64,000 bases of DNA from Arthrobacter sp. CAN_C5 (GTDB lineage: Bacteria; Actinomycetota; Actinomycetes; Actinomycetales; Micrococcaceae): assembly GCF_017875735.1 (NCBI RefSeq), contig NZ_JAGGMZ010000001.1, positions 1,054,001-1,118,000 on the forward strand. Direction: 5' to 3'. Below, piece by piece: positions 1 through 8,416 of the stretch. The notes below the pieces were generated by a model. It was not told the DNA's origin and ran no database searches. It saw nothing but the letters and a program-made list of their open reading frames with translations. Within the stretch, counting starts at the first letter, position 1; the number at the start of each line of letters is the position of its first letter. Position numbers and translations under genes: made by a program.

Positions 1-193
1 CGCGGGTCATCGGCACGAAGACGCGCCGTTTGCCGGGAACCTCAACCACCAGGCCCACCGCCTGCGGGGCGGCATTCGGTCCAAGATCCAGGACGACGGC
101 GTCGCGAAGCCTGCCCAGACGGTCACCCAGGGGGTCGAACACATCGAGGCCAAGCAGGCGCGCCACAAAGACGCGGGTCGGGTTAGTACTCAC
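1..193 (-). CDS. MgtE N-terminal-type (PRC-like) protein, N-terminal part
   Basis: The reverse strand from a GTG at 191-193 reads (V/M)STNPTRVFVARLLGLDVFDP, followed by a GDRLGRLRDAV segment. This is the characteristic start of actinobacterial proteins annotated as magnesium transporter MgtE N-terminal domain proteins, which begin with a PRC-barrel-like segment. The gene runs off the left edge after 64 residues, so its CBS or transporter domains cannot be seen and whether it transports Mg2+ cannot be judged. The start is supported by a TAGCCT -10 hexamer ending six bases upstream. It is divergent from the stress-protein gene to its right. Family assignment is from memory of related sequences; confidence is moderate because only the N-terminus is present. 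Confidence 0.7.
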   Translation of the reverse strand, partial: MSTNPTRVFVARLLGLDVFDPLGDRLGRLRDAVVLDLGPNAAPQAVGLVVEVPGKRRVFVPMTR

Positions 194-199
194 CTGCCT

Positions 200-205
200 A
201 GGCTA
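200..205 (-). promoter_or_regulatory. -10 box, probable leaderless start of MgtE-type gene
   Basis: TAGCCT on the minus strand lies 6 nt before the GTG start at 193, so the expected transcription start falls on the start codon. No clear -35 is seen. Confidence 0.45.
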
Positions 206-311
206 CTTCGGAACAGCTGGTTCTGCGTTATTGAGTCGGGGGCCGGTGGGGGCTAGTTCACTGCGAGCGATACGGGCCCACAGCACAGTCAAAGTGGGCA
301 AGAATAGGATC

Positions 312-1136
312 ATGTCAAACGTGCTTGGACGAACGGCGTCACGGGATGAAGGCCGCACCCTGCCCAAAGGCGAGACCGTTGGGAGGTACAGTGCCTACCT
401 GGATGCGCAGAAGGCAGTGGATTTCCTTGCCGACAGTAAATTCCCGGTCCAGAAGGTCTCGATCATCGGCAGCGACCTGAAAATGGTCGAACGGGTCACC
501 GGGCGGCTTAGCTACCCACGGGTGGCTCTTGCCAGCGCGGCTACCGGTGCCTGGTTTGGCTTCTTCGTGGGCCTGATCCTTACCCTGTTTGGCGACGGCG
601 GCACGTACCTGCCGATCATCACCTCGATGGCGCTCGGTGCGGTGTTCTGGATGCTCTTCGGCGTAATCACCTACGCCTTCCAGCGTGGCAAGCGGGACTT
701 CACCTCGACAAGCCAGGTCATCGCGACCAGCTACGACGTCATTGTCGAACCGGATTCGGCGGGCGAGGCCCGTCGCATGCTGCAGCAACTCCCCATGAAT
801 GGGCAGTCCCAGCACCCCGCCCGCGCCCCGCAGGGCTGGCAGCCCCCCGCAGCCGGTGGACAACCGCAGCAGCCGACGACGCCGGCCGCCTGGCAGGATC
901 CGCTGGCGCAGCCGCCCCGCAACATGCAGCCTGCCGGCGAGCAGCCGACCGGTTCGCAGGGTTCCGCCGGGGAACCGACCCCGGAGTCAGGCGTGCGACG
1001 CGGACAGTTCGCCGATCTCCCAGACGGCCGTCCCCAGTACGGGGTGCGCGTGACCCAGCCGGACAACGGGCCGGCGACCGAGCCAACCGGGCCGCAGGAA
1101 CCCAGGGAAACCGCTCAGCAGGATCCGAAGCAGTAA
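312..1136 (+). CDS. general stress protein 17M-like membrane protein
   Basis: 274 residues from an ATG at 312. The ATG is preceded by AGGA; the open frame extends upstream but shows no family-like residues there. Residues about 22-65 (GRYSAYLDAQKAVDFLAD, VQKVSIIGSDL) match the start of the general stress protein 17M / YflT-type domain. Two hydrophobic helices follow at about 72-93 and 100-120, then a cytoplasmic segment (SYDVIVEPDSAGEARRML). The last ~110 residues are a Gln/Pro/Gly-rich disordered tail. The exact role of this family is unknown; in Bacillus it is induced by general stress. It is divergent from the MgtE-type gene, a common Arthrobacter arrangement as I recall it. The tail is the least conserved part and its length should not be over-interpreted. 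Confidence 0.75.
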   Translation: MSNVLGRTASRDEGRTLPKGETVGRYSAYLDAQKAVDFLADSKFPVQKVSIIGSDLKMVERVTGRLSYPRVALASAATGAWFGFFVGLILTLFGDGGTYLPIITSMALGAVFWMLFGVITYAFQRGKRDFTSTSQVIATSYDVIVEPDSAGEARRMLQQLPMNGQSQHPARAPQGWQPPAAGGQPQQPTTPAAWQDPLAQPPRNMQPAGEQPTGSQGSAGEPTPESGVRRGQFADLPDGRPQYGVRVTQPDNGPATEPTGPQEPRETAQQDPKQ

Positions 1137-1171
1137 AGCTCCCGCCCGTGCAGGTGACGTCGCGGTAGGCG

Positions 1172-1366
1172 TCAACTGTCCTGCTGAACGCCTCCGGTGG
1201 GGCGCCGGAGTACCCACTGTTCGCCGTCGAGGGCGGTGGCGAACACCACCCGGTAGTCGAGGCTCGCCTCGTTGAAGCGCAGACTCTCCGGATCCAGCTC
1301 GAGACCGTGACCGGCCGCCAGCGCCGTCAGCTCTGCCGGTGACGGCGCTGCCGGCTGGGCGGTCAT
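1172..1366 (-). pseudogene. N-terminal relic of a macrolide 2'-phosphotransferase-like gene
   Basis: A 64-codon frame begins with ATG at 1366, four bases after the aminopeptidase stop and behind a GGAGAG ribosome-binding site inside that gene. Its sequence (PAELTALAAGHGLELDPESL, then LDYRVVFATALDGEQWVLRRP) matches the first ~55 residues of Mph-type macrolide phosphotransferases, where the ATP-binding N-lobe starts. Intact enzymes are about 300 residues. Here the frame ends after VLRRPTGGVQQDS, and only 35 bp separate it from the stress-protein gene, so the catalytic HGDLH and metal-binding motifs are absent. It is most likely the residue of a deletion in an ancestral pepP-mph operon. A related intact phosphotransferase lies at 36665-37930. 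Confidence 0.6.
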
Positions 1367-1370
1367 CGGA

Positions 1371-2957
1371 TTACTCTCCGGTGGGGCTGTAGATGCCCGC
1401 CATCCAGGCTTCGACGTCGTCAGCCTCGCGGGGCAGCGCTGCGCTCAGGTTCACGGGACCGTCGGCAGTCATCAGGATGTCGTCTTCGATGCGTACACCG
1501 ATGCCGCGGAACTCCTCGGGCACTGACAGGTCCTCGTCTTTGAAATACAGGCCCGGCTCAATGGTGAACACCATGCCCTCGGTGAGGATCCCCTCCAGGT
1601 AGAGCTCACGCTTGGCCTGAGCGCAGTCGTGCACGTCCATGCCGAGGTGATGGCTGGTGCCGTGGGGCATCCAGCGGCGGTGATGCTGGCCGTCCTGGGA
1701 CAGGGCCACCTCGAGGGACACCGGGAGCAGGCCCCAGGCGTCGAGGCGTTCGGCCAGGACGGTGATCGATGCCTGGTGCACGTCCCGGAACTTGCGGCCC
1801 GGCTGGGCGGCGGCAAACCCGGCGTCGGCCGCGTCGAGCACAGCCTGGTAAATCTTCCGCTGGACGTCCGAGTATTTGCCGTTCACGGGGAGGGTGCGGG
1901 TGATGTCGGCGGTGTACAGGCTGTCGGCTTCGACGCCCGCGTCGAGGAGCAACAGGTCACCGGCGTGAACCTGCCCGTTGTTCCGGATCCAGTGCAGCAC
2001 CGTCGCGTTGTTACCGGACGCGGCGATGGTGTCATATCCCAGATCGTTGCCCTCCTCCCGGGCGCGGGAGAAGAAGGCGCCCTCAACCACACGCTCACCG
2101 CGGGGGTGGGTGATGGCTCGGGGAATTTCCTTGACCACTTCGTGGAACCCGTTGACGGTCGCGGCGACGGCAACCTTCATCTGCTCGACCTCCCACGAAT
2201 CCTTCAAAAGCCGGAGCTCGGAGAGGGCCTCAGCGAGTTTGCTGTCCAACTCGTCGGACTTCTCCAGATCGACGCCGGTGTTGATCCGGGAAGTATCGAC
2301 CAGCGCGTCGGCGTTGAAGTCCACCTCACGCAGCAACCGGATCCGCATGCCGCCGACCTCCGGTACTCCCGCATCCTTGGTGACCGCGACCTCCAGTTCG
2401 GACAGGTCTGCCGTCTTGATCGACAGCAGTGTCTGGACCTGGGCGTGGGACAGGCGGGATCCGATCCAGAACTCGCCGTACCGCGCGTTGGCGTAAAACT
2501 CCGGGTTGTCGTGCCCGGCGAGTTCCTTGAAGTACAGGGTGGCGTGGTGCTGGCCGCCGTCGTCGCCCTGGCCAGCCTCGGTGGGCTCCATGATCAGGAC
2601 AGCGTCCGGCTCGTGGTCAAGCCCGAGACCGGTCAGGTGGGCGAACCCTGAATGTGGCCGGAACCGGTAGTCGGTGTCATTGGAGCGCACCTTGAAAGGT
2701 CCGGCTGGGATCACGATCCGCTCGCCGGGGAACTTGTCAGAGATGGCCCGTCGTCGCTTCGCTGCGTAGGGCGCCACCTCCGCCTCGGCGGGCAGCTCAG
2801 TGGGCTTCGCTGCCCACTGCTGGGCCATGAAGGCCTTGAATGCATCCGAATCCGGCCGCTGGGAACGGTTCTCGTTCCGGGCGGCGAGGGGCTGCTCCTC
2901 TGGGGTGAGAGGCGTCGCGGCGGTCTGGGACAGGGTGTCGTTCTCTGCAGTACTCAC
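1371..2957 (-). CDS. pepP: aminopeptidase P family Xaa-Pro aminopeptidase
   Basis: 528 residues from a GTG at 2957. An in-frame ATG 39 bases upstream adds an unlikely Arg/Trp-rich extension. The protein has an N-terminal creatinase-like domain (FPGERIVIPAGPFKVRSNDT) and a C-terminal pita-bread M24 domain. The metal-ligand motifs are visible: LLLDAGVE and YTADITRTLPV (two Asp ligands), HGTSHHLGMDVHD (His), EGMVFTIEPGLYF (Glu) and GIGVRIEDDIL (Glu). It removes N-terminal residues preceding proline in the cytoplasm and normally uses Mn2+. It is divergent from the PHP gene and is followed after four bases by the phosphotransferase relic. Length and motifs are complete. Confidence 0.93.
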   Translation of the reverse strand: MSTAENDTLSQTAATPLTPEEQPLAARNENRSQRPDSDAFKAFMAQQWAAKPTELPAEAEVAPYAAKRRRAISDKFPGERIVIPAGPFKVRSNDTDYRFRPHSGFAHLTGLGLDHEPDAVLIMEPTEAGQGDDGGQHHATLYFKELAGHDNPEFYANARYGEFWIGSRLSHAQVQTLLSIKTADLSELEVAVTKDAGVPEVGGMRIRLLREVDFNADALVDTSRINTGVDLEKSDELDSKLAEALSELRLLKDSWEVEQMKVAVAATVNGFHEVVKEIPRAITHPRGERVVEGAFFSRAREEGNDLGYDTIAASGNNATVLHWIRNNGQVHAGDLLLLDAGVEADSLYTADITRTLPVNGKYSDVQRKIYQAVLDAADAGFAAAQPGRKFRDVHQASITVLAERLDAWGLLPVSLEVALSQDGQHHRRWMPHGTSHHLGMDVHDCAQAKRELYLEGILTEGMVFTIEPGLYFKDEDLSVPEEFRGIGVRIEDDILMTADGPVNLSAALPREADDVEAWMAGIYSPTGE

Positions 2958-3023
2958 CCCCCTATGATCCCACCGGTACCGGAGGCAACCAAACAATTGT
3001 TCATCCGAGCGTCGGCGCGGGCG

Positions 3024-3029
3024 TAGATT
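3024..3029 (+). promoter_or_regulatory. -10 box, probable leaderless start of PHP gene
   Basis: TAGATT lies 6 nt before the GTG at 3036. A 10-bp palindrome AACAATTGTT at 2992-3001 sits just upstream in the pepP/PHP intergenic space; its role is unknown. Confidence 0.5.
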
Positions 3030-3035
3030 GGGTGG

Positions 3036-3881
3036 GTGAGAATCGACCTACACACCCACTCGACCGTCTCGGACGGCACCGAAAGCCCAGCCGTGCTGAT
3101 CAGGACGGCCCGGGACGCCGGACTCGACGTGGTCGCGCTGACCGACCACGACTCGACCGCTGGTTGGGGGCCGGCTGCCGAGGCTGCGCAGCTGGAGGGA
3201 GTGGCATTGATCCCCGGGATGGAGGTCTCCTGCCGGACCGAAACAGGCATCAGCGTCCACGTGCTCTCCTACCTGCACAACCCGCTGAACGCGCCCCTGA
3301 TGGAGGAGATCCAGCGGTCCAGGGACGCACGGCTGTCGAGGGCGGAGCGCATGGTCGAACGCCTCGGCGCCGACTATCCCATCACCTGGGCCGACGTGCA
3401 GGAGCACATTGCCGAGGGTGCAACGGTCGGCCGCCCCCACATCGCTGATTCGCTGGTCACGCTGGGAATCGTCTCAGACCGCAGTGAGGCCTTCAGCCAC
3501 ATCCTCACCGCCGCCTCGCCCTACTGGGTGGGCCACTACGCGCCACACCCCGCGCGGGCCGTTGAGCTGATCCGCCAGGCGGGAGGGGTGGCGGTCTTCG
3601 CCCATCCGGTGGCCTCGGCGCGCGGACGGGTGGTGGGCGACGACGTCGTCGGGCAGATGATCGACGCCGGCCTGCAGGGCCTCGAGATTGAGCACCGGGA
3701 CAACCCGGAGCCGGGACGCCAGGAGCTCCGGCGCATCGCCGCCCAGCACGGGCTTCTTACCACCGGATCCAGTGACTACCACGGGGAGGGGAAACCCAAC
3801 CGGTTGGGGGAGAACCTGACCTCCCCGGCGGTGCTTGAGCAGATTGAGGCACTCGCCACCGGGTCCGTCGTCGTCCGCTGA
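3036..3881 (+). CDS. PHP-domain phosphoesterase (RNase AM / nucleotide phosphatase type)
   Basis: 281 residues from GTG 3036. The PHP signature motifs are in order: DLHTHSTVSDGT near the N-terminus, LTDHDSTAGW at ~36, IPGMEVSC at ~60, FAHP at ~189 and SSDYHG at ~248. These supply the His/Asp/Glu ligands of a trinuclear metal site. The length and the DHDS-type motif fit the YciV/RNase AM group, whose members hydrolyse 3',5'-nucleoside bisphosphates or trim short 5'-phosphorylated RNAs. The exact substrate cannot be read from the sequence. It is convergent with the methyltransferase gene, only 15 bp away. The chosen start has a -10 box at the leaderless distance and begins directly with the conserved MRIDLHTH. 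Confidence 0.85.
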   Translation: MRIDLHTHSTVSDGTESPAVLIRTARDAGLDVVALTDHDSTAGWGPAAEAAQLEGVALIPGMEVSCRTETGISVHVLSYLHNPLNAPLMEEIQRSRDARLSRAERMVERLGADYPITWADVQEHIAEGATVGRPHIADSLVTLGIVSDRSEAFSHILTAASPYWVGHYAPHPARAVELIRQAGGVAVFAHPVASARGRVVGDDVVGQMIDAGLQGLEIEHRDNPEPGRQELRRIAAQHGLLTTGSSDYHGEGKPNRLGENLTSPAVLEQIEALATGSVVVR

Positions 3882-3896
3882 CCCGGCCCTGGAGAA

Positions 3897-4799
3897 CTAG
3901 ATCTTCGGAGTCCGGTCCGGGCCTGCCGGAGTGGAAGGCTCACAGTACTGGCCGAGCCGGGAGTTCATTACCTCGATCGCCTGGGGGTTCTGGTCCACGC
4001 AGACAAAGCGGCGGCCCAGTTTCGCTGCTACCGCTCCCAACGTCCCGGACCCCGCGAAGAAGTCAAGAACCCAGTCGCCTTCGCGGCTGCTGGCCGTGAC
4101 GGCCCGACGGAGAAGACCCTCGGGTTTTTGCGTGGGGTAGCCGGTCTTTTCCCGGCCTGTGGGGGAGACGATGGTGTGCCACCAGACATCGGTGGGCAGT
4201 TTGCCCAGCGCCGCCTTCTCCGGCGTGACCAGCCCGGGCGCCATGTACGGCTCCCGGTCCACCCCGCTGCTGTCGAAGTAGTAATTCGCCGGGTCCTTGA
4301 CATAGACCAGGATGTTGTCGTGCTTGGCGGGCCACCGGCTCTTCGCCCGTGCACCGTAGTCGTAGGCCCAAATGATCTCGTTCAGGAAGCTTTCGCGGCC
4401 GAAGAGCGCATCAAGCATCACCTTGACGTAGTGCACCTCCCGATAGTCCAGGTGCACATACAGGGTTCCGTCATCGGTGAGGAGCCGCCACGCCTCCGCG
4501 AGGCGTGGCGCAAGGAACTCCCAGTAGTCCTCGAAGGCATCGTCATAGCTGGCAAGCATGCCCTTGACGGTCGAGTAGCTGTGTCCCTTGAAACCTATCC
4601 GGTCCCCGGTCCCATCAAGGTTGCGCACCATCGAGGTTTGCTGGCGCCGCTGAGCCCGCCCCGTATTGAAGGGCGGGTCAACGTAGATCATGGTGAAGGA
4701 CCTGTCCGGCAGCGTGGGAAGGTAGGTCGCGTTGTCCGCGTGCACCACCAGGTTGCTGCCGTCCGGGCGCCACAGGGGCGCCGGCCCGGGAACGGCCAC
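3897..4799 (-). CDS. orphan DNA methyltransferase (N4/N6, beta-class motif order)
   Basis: 300 residues from GTG 4799. Catalytic motif IV (DPPFNTG, residues 41-47) precedes the AdoMet-binding motif (DFFAGSGTLGAVAAK, about residue 245). This is the beta-group order of amino-methyltransferases, and DPPF favours adenine-N6 or cytosine-N4 modification. A possible target-recognition region lies between them. No restriction endonuclase gene is adjacent, so it behaves as an orphan enzyme. Its start lies 7 bp after the stop of the DEAD-box helicase, so the two are probably co-transcribed and translationally coupled. The target site and any regulatory role cannot be inferred from the sequence. A related DNA/RNA methylase substrate is possible but less likely. 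Confidence 0.85.
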   Translation of the reverse strand: MAVPGPAPLWRPDGSNLVVHADNATYLPTLPDRSFTMIYVDPPFNTGRAQRRQQTSMVRNLDGTGDRIGFKGHSYSTVKGMLASYDDAFEDYWEFLAPRLAEAWRLLTDDGTLYVHLDYREVHYVKVMLDALFGRESFLNEIIWAYDYGARAKSRWPAKHDNILVYVKDPANYYFDSSGVDREPYMAPGLVTPEKAALGKLPTDVWWHTIVSPTGREKTGYPTQKPEGLLRRAVTASSREGDWVLDFFAGSGTLGAVAAKLGRRFVCVDQNPQAIEVMNSRLGQYCEPSTPAGPDRTPKI

Positions 4800-4806
4800 T
4801 GAGTGC

Positions 4807-6570
4807 TTAGCCGTCGGTTCCGGCGGCGGGCTTGTTGACTACCTCGCCATTGCGGCTACGGGTCCGTGAGCGGCTCCGGCGGGGACGGTCGGCTGCAGGA
4901 GCGCCGTCGCCAGCGGGCGCGGTCGCCGCTGGCTGCCGTGCCTGTGCTGAATCCTCGCCTGATCCGCCTGATCCGCCTGATCCGCCTGATCCGCCTGATC
5001 CGCCTGATCCGCCTGACCGACGACGTCGGCTGCCCGGGGTGTCCCCGGACTTCTGTGAGCCGCGCTGATCGGCGGAACGCGAGCGGTCCCCGCCGCGTGA
5101 GCGGTCGTTGCTGCCCGAGCGTTCCGAGCCGCGTCCCCGGCCGGAGCCCTGCGAATCAGCACCGGTGCGGTGCTTCTTGCCGGTTTCGCCCAAATCTTCG
5201 AGCGTTTCGGCGTTGATGCCGGCCAGAGTTCGTTTGTTGCGGGGGAGCCTGCCCTTGGTGCCCTCGGGAATGTCGAGTTCTTCGTAGAGGTGCGGGGAAG
5301 AAGAGTAGGTTTCCACCGGCTCGGCGGCAGCCAGGCCGAGGGCCTTGTTGATCAGGCCCCACCGGGGCATGTCGTCCCAGTCCACGAAGGTGACGGCGGT
5401 GCCCTTCTTGCCCGCGCGGCCGGTGCGGCCAACCCGGTGCAGGTACGCTTTTTCGTCCTCGGGGCACTGGTAGTTGATGACGTGGGTGATGTCCTCGACG
5501 TCTATACCCCGGGCTGCCACCTCGGTGGCGACCAGGACATCGATCTTGTCGCCGCGGAAGGCTCGCAGCGCCTGCTCGCGGGCGCCCTGGCCAAGGTCGC
5601 CATGAATCGCTCCGGCGGCGAACCCACGGTCGATCAATTCTTCCGAAAGCTTCGCGGCGGTGCGCTTGGTCTTGGTGAAGATGATGGTTCGGCCGCGGCC
5701 GCGGGACTGTAGGATCCTCGACACGACCTCGGCCTTGTCAAGGTTGTGCGCGCGGTAGATGACCTGGCGGATGTCCTTCTTGGTGATGCCCTCGTCCTCG
5801 GGATCCGCAGCCCGGATATGGGTGGGCTGCGTCATGTAGCGCCGAGCCATCGCGACCACGGGGCCGGGCATGGTGGCGGAGAACAACATGGTCTGACGGA
5901 CCGCAGGAGTACCGGCGATGAGCGTTTCGACATCCGGAAGGAACCCGAGGTCGAGCATTTCGTCGGCCTCGTCCAACACCACCAGCTTCACATTGGCGAG
6001 GGAGAGCAGCTTCTGCCGGTACAGGTCAATGAGACGACCGGGGGTGCCGACCACAATCTCGGTGCCGTTCTTCAGCGCCTCGATCTGTGGCTCGTAGGCC
6101 CGTCCGCCGTAGATCGTCACAATCCGCGCGTGCCGCTTCTTGGCGGCAGTGGTGAGGTCGCCGGCAACCTGGACGGCGAGCTCGCGGGTGGGCACCACAA
6201 TGAGGGCCTGGGGAGCGCCGGGCACAGGGAGGCGGTCGTAGCCGTCGTCCTTGGGGGCCACCACACGCTGCAGTGCGGGGATGCCAAAGCCGAGGGTCTT
6301 GCCGGTTCCAGTCTTGGCCTGGCCGATGATGTCATGGCCGCCGAGGGCGATGGACAGGGTCATGGCCTGGATAGGGAAGGGGTGGATGATCCCGGCGTCG
6401 GCCAGGGATTCCACAATGTCAGCGCGGACGTTGAAGTCGGCGAACGTTTCCTCCGCCTCCTTATGAGGCTCCTCGGTGGTTACGAGGGTCTCCTCGACGA
6501 AGATCTCCTCGTCGCTGTTGTCAGCATGGAGGTGGTGGGTGTCTTGCACCTGAGTGTCATCAATGTTCAA
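4807..6570 (-). CDS. DEAD-box ATP-dependent RNA helicase (RhlE/CsdA-like)
   Basis: About 587 residues if translation begins at the TTG at 6570; no ATG occurs before the helicase core, so the true start could be a later GTG. All superfamily-2 motifs are present: Q-motif region FADFNV...PFPIQ, Walker A AKTGTGKT (~residue 84), PTRELA, GTPGR, DEAD (VLDEADEML), SAT, and in domain 2 VATEVAARGIDVE and HRVGRTGRAGK. The C-terminal tail is Arg/Gly/Ser-rich (RGSERSGSNDRSRGGDRSR) with a GGS repeat, typical of RNA-binding tails. The likely role is RNA unwinding in ribosome assembly or RNA decay. It lies upstream of, and 7 bp from, the methyltransferase gene; the RNB ribonuclease upstream could be a functional partner. 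Confidence 0.92.
   Translation of the reverse strand: MNIDDTQVQDTHHLHADNSDEEIFVEETLVTTEEPHKEAEETFADFNVRADIVESLADAGIIHPFPIQAMTLSIALGGHDIIGQAKTGTGKTLGFGIPALQRVVAPKDDGYDRLPVPGAPQALIVVPTRELAVQVAGDLTTAAKKRHARIVTIYGGRAYEPQIEALKNGTEIVVGTPGRLIDLYRQKLLSLANVKLVVLDEADEMLDLGFLPDVETLIAGTPAVRQTMLFSATMPGPVVAMARRYMTQPTHIRAADPEDEGITKKDIRQVIYRAHNLDKAEVVSRILQSRGRGRTIIFTKTKRTAAKLSEELIDRGFAAGAIHGDLGQGAREQALRAFRGDKIDVLVATEVAARGIDVEDITHVINYQCPEDEKAYLHRVGRTGRAGKKGTAVTFVDWDDMPRWGLINKALGLAAAEPVETYSSSPHLYEELDIPEGTKGRLPRNKRTLAGINAETLEDLGETGKKHRTGADSQGSGRGRGSERSGSNDRSRGGDRSRSADQRGSQKSGDTPGSRRRRSGGSGGSGGSGGSGGSGGSGEDSAQARQPAATAPAGDGAPAADRPRRSRSRTRSRNGEVVNKPAAGTDG
4961..5014. repeat. six perfect 9-bp tandem repeats inside the helicase gene
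   Basis: The unit gatccgcct is repeated six times without mismatch. On the coding strand it encodes a run of Gly-Gly-Ser in the disordered C-terminal tail. Since the unit is a multiple of three, copy-number change would keep the frame, so this is a candidate variable-number locus. Confidence 0.95.
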
Positions 6571-6818
6571 TTAAATACCGTTCATTTAGGCCGTGCGGCT
6601 GCTTGAACTCGACGGGTGGCTGACGTGTGGTCAGCCCGGAGGAACAGGCGCATGGCGTCCAGTGGAAGCCGATCGCGGGCTTACAACTGCAGGCCGGGGA
6701 TTCGAGGGAATCCTGCCGGCTAAGAAGAACTCAAGATCGCGTAGGTACTTGCGGGTCAGGGGTTACTAATCAAGATATGACGAGTACGACCGGGCATCCA
6801 TTACTACGGAAGTAAACT
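6571..6818. other. intergenic leader of helicase gene
   Basis: 248 bp between two minus-strand genes. It must hold the end of the RNB transcript and the helicase promoter. It contains AT-rich stretches near the helicase start (around 6565-6590) but no tRNA, no clear hairpin with a T-tract and no convincing open frame. A long 5' leader would suit a cold-shock-type helicase; this is an inference only. Confidence 0.4.
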
Positions 6819-8321
6819 CTACCCTGCCCCGGCGGCGGTACCCGACACGCCGGGCGTGGGCGCACCATTGACCAACTCGAACCGGGTAGTCCGTGTTGGA
6901 ATATCGGCGATTACCAGCCGTACCCGGACTTCCTCGCCCGCGACCAGTTCACCCTCGCATCTGGCCTCCACCGCGGGGTTGGCCAGCTGGATGGTTCCGA
7001 CTGGCCGATAGTCGTCGGGGGAGTTCCCGTTCGGTGGCTTCGAAGCGGCAATGACGACGGCGTCGAACTCCTGGCCGACCAGGTTGCTCAGGAGCGCCGC
7101 CTCGACGGCGTCCAGGGCGCCCCGCTCCAGCCGGGAGGACAGCTGGTTGGATGAGTTCATCAACGAATGCAGTTCCGGCAGTGCGTCCCGGGCCCACCCG
7201 GGGACCTCCGTCCCGGCGCACAGCGCCGCGCAGATCACCAGCACAAATCTGTCGACCAGCCGGCGCAGCGGGGCTGTGGTGTGGGCATAGGGGGCGGCGA
7301 TGGCCGCCTGTGTCATGGTTGCAGGCAGGTCGCCGTCGAACGCAGTGTAGCCAGCACCACGGAACAGCGAGGCGGCCGCGTGCATCAGGGACAGCTGGCG
7401 CGGTTCGGTGGTGTCAAGGCTTCGCAGGAATTCGCCGTAGGCCATGCCCTCCGGCCAGGGTTTCCCGAGGACCCGTGCCTGATGGCGAAAACGGGCCACC
7501 GACTCTTTATCGGGTGATGGCATGGTCCGCAGCACACCGATCTTTCCGTCGATCATCAGCTGTGCGGCGGCCATTCCGGTCATCAGGGAAATCTGGGCAT
7601 TCCAGTCCTCGGCGGGCAACGGCGGTGAAGTGAGGATGAAATACCTGTCACCGTCGTTGGCGATTTCCTGCTCGGGAAGGTTCAGGCTGGCACCCCCGCG
7701 CAGTCGTTCCAGTTCGATGCGCAACAGTCCCACCTCCCTGAGCAGCACCAGGTTCTCGGGTGCGCCGCCGGAGTCGAGGTCCCGTTGCACCTGCTCATAC
7801 GTCAGTTGGGCCCGGCTGCGAATCGTGGCGCGCTGCAGATCCATGTCCTGCACCTCCCCTTCCGAATCCAGCAGGAACTGCCACACATAGGCTGGCCGTA
7901 CCTTTTCGGGCAGCAGGCTGGCGGCATCCTCGGAAATCAGCTCAGGATGCAGGGAGATCCTGCCGTCCGGCGCGTAGACGGTCTGACCGCGGCGGCGGGC
8001 CTCACGGTCAATGGCACCCCCGGGTGCCACGAAGGCTGGAACGTCCGCAATCGCGTACCAGACGCGGTAGCCGGACCCGTCGCGTTCCAGATGAACCGCC
8101 TGGTCCAGATCGGTGGACCCGGGTGGATCGATGGTAATGAAACCAAGGCCGGTTAGATCGGTCGTTGGGGAAGAGTGGCTGGTGATTGCCCGCCTGGCCT
8201 CATCGAGAACGTCGGGCGGGAAGTCAGCCTCAAGGCTCAACTCTTCACGGAGCAACTGCAGGGAACGGGTCAGCTGAAGCTGTGAGTTCCGGTTCGACAA
8301 ATCCAGATGCGAGTACGGCAC
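6819..8321 (-). CDS. RNB-domain ribonuclease (RNase II/R family)
   Basis: 500 residues from GTG 8321. The RNB catalytic segment is clear: FITIDPPGSTDLDQAVHLE supplies the clustered Asp residues (~65-80), followed by WYAIADVPAFV and ...DREARRRGQTVYAPDGRISLHP. Later segments (YTAFDGDLP, HTTAPLRRLVDRF) match the RNB C-terminal part. It lacks the two N-terminal cold-shock domains and the long basic tail of RNase R, so it is a short form like the RNB proteins of many actinobacteria. It should degrade single-stranded RNA 3'-to-5' with Mg2+. The start is supported by a TACGGT -10 box seven bases upstream. It is divergent from the ferritin-like gene. Confidence 0.9.
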   Translation of the reverse strand: MPYSHLDLSNRNSQLQLTRSLQLLREELSLEADFPPDVLDEARRAITSHSSPTTDLTGLGFITIDPPGSTDLDQAVHLERDGSGYRVWYAIADVPAFVAPGGAIDREARRRGQTVYAPDGRISLHPELISEDAASLLPEKVRPAYVWQFLLDSEGEVQDMDLQRATIRSRAQLTYEQVQRDLDSGGAPENLVLLREVGLLRIELERLRGGASLNLPEQEIANDGDRYFILTSPPLPAEDWNAQISLMTGMAAAQLMIDGKIGVLRTMPSPDKESVARFRHQARVLGKPWPEGMAYGEFLRSLDTTEPRQLSLMHAAASLFRGAGYTAFDGDLPATMTQAAIAAPYAHTTAPLRRLVDRFVLVICAALCAGTEVPGWARDALPELHSLMNSSNQLSSRLERGALDAVEAALLSNLVGQEFDAVVIAASKPPNGNSPDDYRPVGTIQLANPAVEARCEGELVAGEEVRVRLVIADIPTRTTRFELVNGAPTPGVSGTAAGAG

Positions 8322-8328
8322 AACCTCA

Positions 8329-8334
8329 ACCGTA
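8329..8334 (-). promoter_or_regulatory. -10 box, probable leaderless start of RNB gene
   Basis: TACGGT on the minus strand lies 7 nt before the GTG at 8321; no Shine-Dalgarno is present. Confidence 0.45.
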
Positions 8335-8403
8335 ATACACCGGGCTCCGGGAACGCAGGGTTGGTGGTGGGACAGATGACCGGGCCCGACGGTTCGGCAC
8401 CGG

Positions 8404-8409
8404 TACCCT
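8404..8409 (+). promoter_or_regulatory. -10 box, probable leaderless start of ferritin-like gene
   Basis: TACCCT lies 7 nt before the ATG at 8417; no Shine-Dalgarno is present. Confidence 0.45.
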
Positions 8410-8416
8410 TAACCCC

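Noticed and set aside
1629..2651. 340-codon frame antisense to pepP
   Set aside because: Mirror of a strongly conserved gene, with no motif of its own.
5746..6606. 286-codon frame antisense to the helicase
   Set aside because: Shadow of helicase codons (Val/Gly/His-rich) without family similarity.
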